The notes beneath the pieces are model-generated. The model was given only the letters and a program-made list of their open reading frames with translations, made no database searches and was not told where the DNA came from. A stretch of DNA of 64,000 nucleotides from Aphidius gifuensis (Eukaryota > Arthropoda > Insecta > Hymenoptera > Braconidae), in assembly GCF_014905175.1 (NCBI RefSeq), contig NC_057790.1, forward strand, positions 5,890,001 to 5,954,000, read 5' to 3'. Shown here one piece after another: positions 12,207 through 22,964 of this stretch; the first letter of the stretch is position 1, and each line of letters opens with the position of its first letter. The translations under genes and the position numbers were made by a program.

Positions 12207-12275
12207 ACAAAATCTACGTTATTTTACCGGCATAATTGCTTCCTTAGCTGCATCTTTTCATCAGCTAAAGGCCGA

Positions 12276-12384
12276 CTGGCAAGAATTTATGGTGGGCAAG
12301 CATAGCTCTTACTCACTCAATCTGGTGGGCTCTTATGAAAAGAAATGTGGAAGGGGCAGCTTCACCATCATGAACTCTTGCCAG
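12276..12384. mobile_element. Nested MITE 2 inside the foldback element
   Basis: About 110 bp bounded by CTGGCAAGAATTTATGGTGG and the inverted CACCATCATGAACTCTTGC CAG. It is GC-richer than its surroundings, has no ORF, and is the second independent insertion in the same centre. Confidence 0.65.
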
Positions 12385-13272
12385 TTGACTTTTACATTAT
12401 TTCATTAAAAACGAAAGTTATATCCTTTTATTCAAGTTGTAATATAACTATGGAATCTAGTTTTTTCTAGTTACAACTCGTCATCTTATAAATATATCGA
12501 TATTTTTAATTTTCAGTAATCGATGTCTCGAAAATGGATAGAGATATTAAATTTTTATCATCATTATTGTTTTTCTCCGTAATCTTACTAGAATCATTAT
12601 TAATATTGATTTTTTTTAAATTTATAATTATTTAAAAATATTAAATCAATGAAAAGTTAGTAATATATTTCGATATATTTTACCTTCAAAGCTCAGTATC
12701 TCGAAAACTGTGAAAGGTACGATATTTCTGTTTGCACCACAATATTCCTCGTAAAAAATACTAGTAAAAGCGATTCCGAAATTTTTTTCTTTACTAAACT
12801 ATTTATCTACTAAAAAAATGACGAAAAGAAAAATTCAATATCATGTTTCTTCGATACCTCGAAAAGTATTCGAGATATCGAAGTTCTGTTGCGACCAATA
12901 TTTTTTGCTTGCAATGACGTTCTAATATTATTCATAAAATCTTGTCTCTATGAATATCGTAATCTTGCTAAAAATCCCGAAATCGAAAATAGAAAAAGCT
13001 TTTGCGGCACGGGTTAATGTTGAGTAAAAATTCTGAAAATTTGAGAGAATTTTTTTTAATATATTTCTAACCAAATGAGGGGGTGAGAGTGATCAAATTC
13101 CACCATAGCCTTTTTAAGGACCACCCTAATATATATATAATTTGAAATTAGAAAAAAAAAGAGTGATGGATAATTAATAAATTAAAGCGTATTAATATTC
13201 TTTTTAAAATACTTTTATTTGTTTATTCAGTTACATTCTATATTATACTTGCGATGTTATTAAATTCCTTAA

Positions 13273-14937
13273 TTAAAGTGGTTCAAAGACAAGATGAATA
13301 CCATTTTTTGGAGTTAAAATAAATGAGCCTTTATCAATTTCATATGGTACCACTGTTGACTTTGATGGTTTGACAATATAATTTTTTAAAATTTTAATAA
13401 TCCCCAGTTTATATTGATACTTAGCAAACCGATATCCTAAAAATAAAAAATAATATTTCGAAATAATTAATAATACAATTTTTGGCTAGTGAAAAAAATA
13501 GAGAAATGAAAATGAATACCTATGCAATTTTTAGGACCATCCCCAAAAGCTAAAAATGTCATAGGATGTCTCTGGGCCTTGGCACTATCAGTAAAACGTT
13601 CAGGATCAAATTTTTCTGGACTTGGATAATAGCTTGGATCATGATGAATAGCATAAACTGGTATATTAACGTTTGTTCCTTTTTCAATTGTCGTATTTGT
13701 TTCTGGTATTTTATATGATCTACAAGCTCTCCTAATGAGCGTCGAAACTGGTGGATTTTTTCTCAGAGTTTCTTGCATTACCATGTCGAGATATTTCATA
13801 CTGTTAATAACATCATAACTTAATTGTCCATCATTATTCTTCAATGTTTCAATAATCTCATTTCTTAATTTCTCCTGTACTTTTGGCTCAAAAGCAAGTT
13901 CATACAAGGAAATTGAAATTGTAGTACTACTAGCCTCAAAACCTTAAAAATAAATAAATAAATAATTTATAATTATACAAGTACAATAATTATTAATTAA
14001 ATAATATAAAATAATTTTACAAACCTCCAACAAAAAATACAAATGCCTGAGCCGTCATTAGACTATCAGTAAATTTAATTTCATTATTATTCTCTGTTTT
14101 TTTAATATTAATAAATAAATCAATTAAATCATTTCTAACAATATTATTATTTTTTCTAACATCAATTGTTTCGTTAAATGTATCTATAAAAAATTTACTT
14201 GTTTTTGAATCCACTAAGCTTATGTTTAAAGAGGTAAACAACCACGGTGAAGTTTCTCTTAATAAACGTTTCATCATCTTATAAAAATCTGATTCAAATA
14301 ATTTTCTACCAACTGTACGAAATTCACTTTCATCATTTGATAATGCATTCATATTTATTCCAAATGCACAAGAGCCAATGACATCAGTTGTAAATTTTGC
14401 AGCAGCTTCTTGACAATCAATGACATTTGATTTTTTCAATTGATTTGATAAATATATTTCAAAATGATCAGCACATTCTACCATTAATTCAATCATGTGT
14501 TTTAATTTTCCAGTAGTAAATATTGGTGTTAGTTTAGCACGTATAAATTTCCATCTTGGTCCATCAATATTAAATAAATTTGCTGTTAGAGGATCAGTCA
14601 TTTCATTCACCACAATACCACGTCCATTAAATGTATCAAAATCTTTGATTAATATTGTTTTTATCAAATCAAGATCATTGATTATTAACTGAGGGCTGTG
14701 ACCTTTGTAAACTCCAACAAATGCTTCATGTTTCCATTTTGTATATATATTTTGAATCACTTGACCAACTGTTAATTTTTTCAAAAACAATTTAGTAAAA
14801 TTACCAAAAATTGGCACTGGTTTTGGACCAGGTACATCAAGATTTTTCCAGTAATTTAATTTTTTTGTTACCAAATAAAATGTTGTCAAAATAATTAGAA
14901 TAAGTCCTATGATATATGTTTGTATTTGAAATTCCAT
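13273..14937 (-). CDS. Cytochrome P450, CYP6-like, copy 3
   Basis: A full-length P450 of 499 residues in three exons: 14025-14937, 13520-13942 and 13273-13436. The start at 14937 is the shared MEFQIQTY. Motifs present: membrane anchor, PGPKPVP hinge, ETLR, DPERF, haem loop FGDGPKNCIG (Cys444). The I-helix reads G-G-F-E-A-S-S: residue 308, the conserved Thr that helps protonate bound oxygen in most P450s, is Ala (codon GCT at the start of exon 2). All splice sites and the frame are intact, so it looks expressed, but it may have altered catalysis. The segment NEMTDPLTANLFN matches copies 1 and 2, not copies 4-7, while DFYKMMKRLLRETSPWLF matches copy 6: the gene is a mosaic. Confidence 0.92.
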
Positions 14938-15356
14938 TTTATCTTGCGTTTACACACTATGCAAAATTTTATTGTCGCCTACTCACTTAAAAGAGAATAT
15001 AACAATTAGTTAAAATTACTGCAACGATGAAAATATATAATACGTAGCTTATACCTGATGCAATATGACTTGCAATGATAATCAATTATACATTGATAAA
15101 TGATAAGTAATTATCAATATTCGCAAAGTTAAACTTAACTTTTTATTCAACACGTTTTGCAAAAATTAAGCATAAATTTATCAAGTACATTTTAAGTGCT
15201 AACTCGAAAATAAATAATTCTAATAATAATTTAATGAATATACCTATTCAAAGACATAATTTACATACAATATTTATTCTGTGCATTTTCTGAATATTTA
15301 TATATTTTATTTTACACATTAATTCAGCCAGTCAAAATTGTATAAAACTAAAATTA
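14938..15356. other. P450 copy 3 upstream region
   Basis: Conserved promoter-side DNA shared with copies 4 and 5 (GCGTTTACACACTATGC near the start; CTGATGCAATATGACTTGC further up). Nothing else is recognised. Confidence 0.4.
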
Positions 15357-15800
15357 TTAATTGCAAAGAACGCGCTTAAGATGAACACCTTCTTTCATAT
15401 AGCAATAGAACAAGTGATACATCCTTTGAAATCATATCCATAGTAACAACAAAAAGTATAAATGATTGAGCAATCGGTAAACATTCATCAAATTCACTAT
15501 CATCATTTTGTGATTGCAATATTAAATCATTACCATTGTTATTTGTATTATTATTATTTCTATTATTCATTTGTCCAGATGAATAATTATTATACATCTC
15601 ATTAGTCATTACGATTAATATTTATTTGATTATTATTTTCAGCAGCATCATTCATTTTTGGTGTAGTATTATTGGGTAAACAATTTTTCCAATCTTTGTT
15701 ATTATCTAATCCATAATTGTCACTATTATTATTATTATTACTAGTAGTATCAAATGGATCAATTGAAAAACTCTTATGAACTTTTTAATTCATCATTAAT
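15357..15800 (-). pseudogene. Chimeric relic C: P450 fragment joined to Asn-rich gene
   Basis: Same architecture as relic B. An open frame of 77 codons (15376-15609) runs MTNEMYNNYSSGQMNN, Asn run, ILQSQNDDSEFDEC, SFILFVVTMDMISKDVSL and ends in LYERRCSS. The P450 part matches copy 1 up to the I-helix and then jumps, out of frame, into the copy-8-type C-terminal tail. The Asn-rich part continues to about 15800 with NDELK and IDPFDT-like residues. It lacks the ExxR, PERF and haem regions, so it is not a functional P450. Confidence 0.75.
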
Positions 15801-15992
15801 TTTAATTTTTGAATCTTCATGATCTTTCATGGTCGGACCAAGTATACGCTGACGTCTCTCATATTTTTGAATTTTTATTTTCTATTATTAAAATTTTTTT
15901 TTCATCTATTTCTAATTTTAAGATTTGTTTATTGAAATTAGTTTTAATTAATCAAACTTTCAGCACCAACTTCATTTTATTTTCGCTATATT

Positions 15993-17009
15993 TCCGAGTA
16001 ATTACGTCTAATAACTTTACAATGTTAATTGTTTTATTAATTACATGATGTAATGAACCTGTGGTCAAATTTTCATCAAGTTATTCCATGTATTAGCCTG
16101 TGTAAATAATTTTCCAAGTTGTATGTGTAAGTGTGTATAAATGCATTGTCCCGCTGTATTTTTATTTTTTTCTAACACTAATACATCGAATAACTTTTTG
16201 AAAATTTGACCAGAGGTTTATTATTACATGACAATGATAAAACAATAAATATTGTAAAGTTATTAGACGTAATAGTTTATAATAATAATTATTTAAAATT
16301 AAAAAAATTAAAAAAAAAAATTTTTTTTTTGCTTTTTTTTTTTTTTTTCCGAGTAATTACGTCTAATAACTTTACAATGTTAATTGTTTTATTAATTACA
16401 TGATGTAATGAACCTGTGGTCAAATTTTTATCAAGTTATTCCATGTATTAGTATGTGTAAATGATTTTTCAAGTTATATGTGTAATTGTGTATAAATGCA
16501 TTGTCCCGCTGTATTTTTATTTTTTTCTAACACTAATACATCGAATAACTTTTTGAAAATTTGACCAGATGTTAATTATGATATAACAATAATAAAACAA
16601 TTAACATTGTAAAGTTATTAGACGTAATTACTCGGAAAAAAAACAAAAAAGCAAAAAAAAAATTTTTTTTTTTAATTTTCTTGATTTTAAATAATTATTA
16701 TTATAAACTATTACGTCTAATAACTTTACAATATTTATTGTTTTATCATTGTTATGTAATAATAAACCTGTGGTCAAATTTTCAAAAAGTTATTCGATGT
16801 ATTAGTGTTAGAAAAAAATAAAAATACAGCGGGACAATGCATTTATACACACTTACACATATAACTTGAAAAATCATTTACACATACTAATACACGGAAT
16901 AACTTGATAAAAATTCGACCACAGGTTCATTACATCATGTAATTAATAAAACAATTGACATTGTAAAGTTATTAGACGTAATTACTCGGAAAAAAAAAAA
17001 AAAAGCAAA

Positions 17010-17049
<40 letters not shown>

Positions 17050-18662
17050 TTTTTTTTTTTAATTTATTGAATTTTAAATAATTATTATTATAAACTATTA
17101 CGTCTAATAACTTTACAATATTTATTGTTTTATCATTGTCATGTAATAATAAACCTCTGGTCAAATTTTCAAAAAGTTATTCGATGTAGTAGTGTTAGAA
17201 AAAAATAAAAATACCGCGGTACAACGTGGTCGACTATACATACACATACAATTTGAAAAATCATTTACACAGACTAATACATGGAATAACTTGATGAAAA
17301 TTTGACCACAGGTTCATTACATCATGTAATTAATAAAACAATTACCATTGTAAAGTTATTAGACGTAATTACTCGAAAAAAGAAAAATTTTTTCAATTTT
17401 TTTGATTTTAAATAATTATTATTATAAACTATTACGTCTAATAACTTTACAATATTTATTGTTTTATCATTGTCATGTAATAATAAACCTCTGGTCAAAT
17501 TTTCAAAAAGTTATTCGATGTATTAGTGTTAGAAAAAAATAAAAATACAGCGGGACAATGCATTTATACACACTTACACATACAACTTGGAAAATTATTT
17601 ACACAGGCTAATACATGGAATAACTTGATGAAAATTTGACCACAGGTTCATTACATCATGTAATTAATAAAACAATTAACATTGTAAAGTTATTAGACGT
17701 AATTACTCGGAAAAAAAAAAAAAAGCAAAAAAAAAATTTTTTTTTTTAATTTTTTTAATTTTAAATAATTATTATTATAAACTATTACGTCTAATAACTT
17801 TACAATATTTATTGTTTTATCATTGTTATGTAATAATAAACCTGTGGTCAAATTTTCAAAAAGTTATTCCATGTATTAGTGTTAGAAAAAAATAAAAATA
17901 CAGCGGGATAATGCATTTATACACACTTACACATATAACTTGAAAAATCATTTACACATACTAATACACGGAATAACTTGATCAAAATTTGACCACAGGT
18001 TCAATACATCATGTAATTAATAAAACAATTAACATTGTAAAGTTATTAGATGTAATTACTCGGAAAAAAAACAAAAAAGCAAAAAAAAAATTTTTTTTTT
18101 TAATTTTTTTGATTTTAAATAATTATTATTATAAACTATTACGTCTAATAACTTTACAATATTTATTGTTTTATCATTGTCATGTAATAATAAACCTCTG
18201 GTCAAATTTTCAAAAAGTTATTCGATGTATTAGTGTTAGAAAAAAATAAAAATACAGCGGGACAATGCATTTATACACACTTACACATACAACTTGGAAA
18301 ATTATTTACACAGGCTAATACATGGAATAACTTGATGAAAATTTGACCACAGGTTCATTACATCATGTAATTAATAAAACAATTAACATTGTAAAGTTAT
18401 TAGACGTAATTACTCGGAAAAAAAAACAAAAAAGCAAAAAAAAAATTTTTTTTTTTAATTTTTTTGATTTTAAATAATTATTATTATAAACTATTACGTC
18501 TAATAACTTTACAATATTCATTGTTTTATTATTGTTATATCATAATTAACATCTGGTCAAATTTTCAAAAAGTTATTCGATGTATTAGTGTTAGAAAAAA
18601 ATAAAAATACAGCGGGACAATGCATTTATACACACTTACACATACAACTTGGAAAATTATTT
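15993..18662. repeat. Array of eight palindromic MITE-like units
   Basis: Units of about 280 bp recur with a period near 355 bp: 15993-16276, 16349-16638, 16709-16990, 17096-17375, 17430-17710, 17783-18063, 18138-18417, and a truncated 18492-18662. Each is bounded by CCGAGTAATTACGTCTAATA and its reverse complement or by CTATTACGTCTAATAACTTT, and each contains the core CAGCGGGACAATGCATTTAT. Units 1-2 point one way and units 3-8 the other. Spacers are A-run/T-run palindromes, one with an AAT microsatellite (17010-17041). Left and right flanks both read TTCGCTATATTT, showing that it lies within the conserved P450 spacer. ORFs in it are repeat artefacts. Confidence 0.85.
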
Positions 18663-18784
18663 AAACAAATTTATTTGAAAGAAAGAAAAAAGAAATATTT
18701 CTAAAAAAAAAATAATATTTTACATTATAAAAATTATAGAATGAAAAAAAAAAAGAAAATCTATCCAATTTTTTTTTTCACTAA

Positions 18785-18817
18785 AATCTTGGGGCAACGG
18801 AGTCTGAGCCGGCCCTG
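18785..18817. mobile_element. Probable hAT transposon terminus (relic)
   Basis: The stretch ends ...GAGTCTGAGCCGGCCCTG at 18817. Its reverse complement starts CAGGGCCGGCTCAGACTC, the form typical of hAT-family terminal repeats. It is strikingly GC-rich for this window and is followed by CTAGAGCG, a possible 8-bp target site. The opposite terminus was not found. Bases 18818-18850 (GGCCGATTCGGCGGCGAG) are also GC-rich and unexplained. Confidence 0.4.
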
Positions 18818-19095
18818 CTAGAGCGGCCGATTCGGCGGCGAGCTTCAGCGTCATTTTCGCTATATTTGAAAGAGAACGACATAGTTAAAAATAAATAGAT
18901 AATGTTAATAAACAAGCCTACAATCTAATAACAACATTTATAAAAAAATATATATATAAATAATTTGAAATTAGAAAAAAAAAAGAGTGATAGATAATTA
19001 ATAAATTAAAGCATATTAATTTTCTTTTTAAAATATTTTTATTTGTTTATTTAGTTACATTCTATATTATACTAGCAATTTACTTTAATCTTCGA

Positions 19096-20759
19096 TTAAA
19101 GTGGCTCAAAAACAAGATGAATACCATTTTTTGGAGTTAAAATAAATGAGCCTTTATCCATCTCATATGGTACCACTGTTGATTTTGACGGTTTGACTCT
19201 ATAATTTTTTAAAATTTTAATAATCCCCAGTTTATATTGATAACCAGCAAACCGAAGTCCTAAAAATAAAAATAATATTTCGAAATAATTAATAATACAA
19301 TTTTTTGGTTATTGAAAAAAAAAGAAATAAAAATAAATACCTATGCAATTTTTAGGACCATCCCCAAAAGCTAAAAATGTCATAGGATGTCTCTGGGCCT
19401 TGGCACTATCAGTAAAACGTTCAGGATCAAATTTCTCTGGGCTTGGATAATAGCTTGGATCATGATGAATAGCATAAACTGGTATATTAACGTTTGTTCC
19501 TTTTTCAATTGTCGTATTTGTTTCTGGTATTTTATATGATCTACAAGCTCTCCTAATGAGCGTTAAAATTGGCGGATCTTTTCTCACAGTTTCTTGCATT
19601 ACCATATCGAGATATTTCATACTGTTAATAACATCATAAGTTAATTGTCCATCACTATTCTTTAATGTTTCAATGATCTCATTTCTTAATTTTTCCTGTA
19701 CTTTAGGCTCAACAGCAAGTTCATAGAGTGACATTGAAATTAAAGTGCTACTTGTCTCAAAACCTTGAGAAGTAAATAAACAAATAATTTATAATTATAC
19801 CACTACAATAATTATCAATTAAATAATATAAAATAATTTTACAAACCTCCCAAGAAAAATACAAATGCCTGAGCAGTCATTAGACTATCAGTAAATTCAA
19901 TTTCATTATCATTTTCTGTTTTTTTAATATTGATAAATAAATCAATTAAATCATTTCTAATAATATTATTTTTTTTTCTTATATCAATTGTTTCATTAAT
20001 TGTATCCATAAAAAATTTACTTGATTTTGAATCATTTATGCTTATTTTTAAAAGTGTAAACAACTGCGGTGAAATTTCTCCTAATAAACTTTTCATAATC
20101 GCATAAAAATTTGATTCAAATACTTTTCTACCAATTTTACGAAATTCACTTTCATCATTTGATAATGCATTCATATTTATTCCAAATGCACATGAACCTA
20201 TAACATCAGTTGTAAATTTCGCAGCAACTTCTCGACAGTCAATGACGTTTGATTTTTTCAATTGATTCGATAAATATATTTCAAAATGATCAGCACATTC
20301 TACCATCAATTCAATCATTTGTTTTAATTTTCCAGTTGTAAATAATGGTGTTAGTTTAGCACGTATGAATTTCCATCTTGGTCCATCAATATTAACAATA
20401 TTTGCAGAAAGTGGATCAGTGTCCTCATTTATAAGAATTCCACGTCCATTAAATGTATCAAAATCTTTGATTAATATTGTTTTTATCAAATCAAGATCAT
20501 TGATTATTAATTGAGGACTGTGACCTTTGTAAACTCCAACAAATGATTCATGTTTCCATTTTGTATATATATTTTGAATCACTTGACCAGCTGTTAATTT
20601 TTTCAAAAACAATTTAGTAAAATTACCAAACACTGGTACTGGCTTAGGACCAGGTACACCAAGATTTTCCCAGTAATTTAATTTCTTTGTTATCAAATAA
20701 AATATTGTCAAAATAATTAAAATAAGTGCTACGATATATGTTTGTATTTGAAATTCCAT
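19096..20759 (-). CDS. Cytochrome P450, CYP6-like, copy 4
   Basis: Intact 499-residue P450 in three exons: 19847-20759, 19341-19763 and 19096-19259. The start at 20759 is MEFQIQTY. It has the ER anchor, PGPKPVP hinge, I-helix LGGFETSST (Thr308 kept), ETVR in the K-helix (Val where sisters have Leu; the Glu and Arg are kept), DPERF, and FGDGPKNCIG with Cys444. The early substrate-recognition segment is the NEDTDPLSANIVN type shared with copies 5-7, distinct from copies 1-3. It is very close to the broken copy 5, which is its nearest sister. Intron 1 is 83 bp and intron 2 is 81 bp. Confidence 0.93.
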
Positions 20760-21163
20760 TTTATCTTGCGTTTACACACTATGCACAATTTTATTGTGCA
20801 CCTACTCACTTGATAGAGAATATAACAATGAATTAAAATACTTGCAAATGATGAAAATATATAATACGTAGCTTACACCTGATGCAATATGACTTGCAAT
20901 GATAATCAATTATACATTGATAAGTAATTATCAATATTCGCAAAGTCAAACTAAACTTTTTATTCAACACGTTTTGCAAAAGTTAAGTATAAATTTATCA
21001 AATACATTTTAAGTACTCGAAAATAAAAAATGTGAATAATAATTGAATGAATATTTAAAAAGATAATTTGCATACAATTTTTATTCTGTGAATTTTCTGA
21101 ATATATATATATTTTATTTTACACATTAATTCAGCCAGTTAAAATTGAATAAAACTCAAATTA
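20760..21163. other. P450 copy 4 upstream region
   Basis: Conserved promoter-side DNA, nearly the same as 25343-25745 upstream of copy 5. No coding signal. Confidence 0.4.
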
Positions 21164-22024
21164 TTAATTACAAGAAACGCGCTTAAGATGAACACCTTCT
21201 TTCATATAGCAATAGAACAAGTGATACATCCTTTGAAATCATATCCATAGTAACAACAAAAAGTATAAATGATTAAGCAATCATAAAACATTCATCAAAT
21301 TCACTATCATCATTTTGCGATTGCAATATTAAATCATTACCATTGTTATTTGTAGTATTATTATTGCTGTTATTCATTTGTCCAGATGAATAATTATTAT
21401 ACATCTCATTAGTCATTACGATTAATATTCATTTGATTATTATTTTCAGCAGCATCATTTATTTTTGGTGTAGTATTATTGGGTAAACAATTTTTCCAAT
21501 CTTTGTTATTATTTAATTCATAATTGTAACTATTATTATTATTATTATTACTAGTAGTATCAATCGGATCAATTAAACAACTGTATAAACTTTTTAATTC
21601 ATCATTAATATCAATTTTTAAATCTTCATGTTGTTCATCATTCCAGTAATTATTTTGATAATCATTATTATCTGAATTGGCTGTTAATTTATCAGAATCC
21701 ATTATCATTTGTTATTTTTTCATTTGCTGATATTAATTTATAAATATTATTAATATATTTGATTGTTCATTTATGTTTTTATCTGTTGGTGCTTGTAGCA
21801 TTTTTATCAACAGAACTGTTCACTTGCTTATATCCAATACTTGGTTATTTAAATTTTCAACTTCAGATACTTCTTCTTCTTTATATGTTTTTGGTGATAA
21901 TTTATTTGCATGTGGACATATCAATTTCAATAGCATGCCACTTGTTATTGATATTTTTTTATCATTTATTGATGGACTTTGTCTTTCTGAATTATTAATA
22001 GAAATTTTATTTTCAACTAAATGA
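21164..22024 (-). pseudogene. Chimeric relic D: P450 fragment joined to the longest Asn-rich gene relic
   Basis: Carries the P450 chimera (copy-1-like fragment plus copy-8-like tail), here with a TAA inside the P450 part (near 21276), and the longest Asn-rich relic. Read from 22024 downward: LVENKISINNSERQSPSIND, then GMLLKLICPHANKLSPK, EVSEVENLNNQVLDISK, a frame change, TIKYINNIYKLISANEKITN, DELKSLYSCLIDPID, an Asn run and NQMNINRN. At least two frameshifts or stops separate these blocks. The order of blocks suggests one nearly intronless ancestral ORF. The family is not identified; a very faint helix-loop-helix-like spacing is visible but basic residues are missing. Confidence 0.7.
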
Positions 22025-22309
22025 ATATTATTTTTATTTGAAAATATTATAAATTATCAAATTATTTTATTTTTATCTTGAAAATATTTTAAATTTATAT
22101 ATTTAATTGAAATATGAAATTAAATTATTTAAAATTTAAGACAATCGAAATATTTCGATTCGATCAATTACCAAAAATTAAATTTTAAATTACCAAAGAG
22201 AAATTTTTAATTTAAAAAATATTCAATAAAAAAATATTATTTAATTTTAATAATAATTAAACAGTAATAAACAAAAGAAAACCAATATGTAATTACTAAT
22301 TAGTTATGG

Positions 22310-22760
22310 AAATGACTAGCAGATGGCAAAAAAAAAAGCATTCTCACATGTGGTGATGTCGCAAATCGTTTCTATATAATGAAAAAACCAAGTGAAATTT
22401 TTACTAAGAGAGACGAGCAAGTACGCACTTACCGTGGCTACGGATTTCCTTCGGGATTGGGTCCGTACATGCACGGGATAGTAGTAGATTGCTACTCTCC
22501 CGTATCTTTTAGAAGACCACCAGAGTTTTTAAAGACTTTTCTATAGTCTTCTAAACTCTATGGTCTTCTATGGCCTGTTGAGTCATGATCTTTCACGGTC
22601 AGACCAGGTCGCTGCTGACGTCTCTCATATTTTTGCATTTTTATTTTCTATCATGACAATTTTTTTTCATCTATTTTTAATTTCAAGATTTGTCTATTGA
22701 AATGAGTTTTAATTAATCAAACTTTCAGCACCAACTTCATTTTTGTTTCGCTATATTTGC
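22310..22760. repeat. Conserved spacer module (copy 2) with hairpin
   Basis: Same blocks as at 7180-7480: CATTCTCACATGTGGTGATG, TTACCGTGGCTACGG, then ACGGGATAGTAG ... CTACTCTCCCGT (a short hairpin), then the AGAAGACCAC ... TATGGTCTTCT inverted pair, and TTTCACGGTCAGACCAGG. 22025-22310 also matches 26589-26870 closely, including AAATATTTCGATTCGATCAA, so the duplicated unit reaches across the whole spacer. No gene seen. Confidence 0.6.
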
Positions 22761-22964
22761 AAGAGGAAGAGACAGGCAGTTATAAATAAATAGATAATGT
22801 AAACAAACAAGCCTACAATCTAATAACAACATTTATCAATAAATATATATATAAATAATTTGAAATTAGAAAAAAAAAAGAGTGATAGATAATTAATAAA
22901 TTAGAGCGTATTAATTTTCTTTTTAAAATATTTTTATTTGTTTATTTAGTTACATTCTATTATA

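Larger units (their letters stand above)
10961..13129. mobile_element. Foldback-type DNA transposon with about 700-bp terminal inverted repeats
   Basis: The ends are TTAGGGTGGTCCTTAAAAAG and its reverse complement, both embedded in TATATA. The inverted arms run from 10961 to about 11660 and from about 12433 to 13129 and match almost base for base; only scattered differences were seen. No transposase ORF exists. The roughly 770-bp centre contains two further nested inverted-repeat elements. A TA or longer AT target duplication is likely but cannot be delimited in the AT repeat. The superfamily was not recognised. It lies between P450 copies 2 and 3 and interrupts the conserved spacer sequence. 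Confidence 0.85.

Noticed and set aside
15993..18662. CRISPR-like or satellite-coded ORFs in the repeat array
   Set aside because: Repeat units are 280 bp palindromes in both orientations, in a eukaryote; ORFs in it are the same repeat translated and end in poly-A/T runs.
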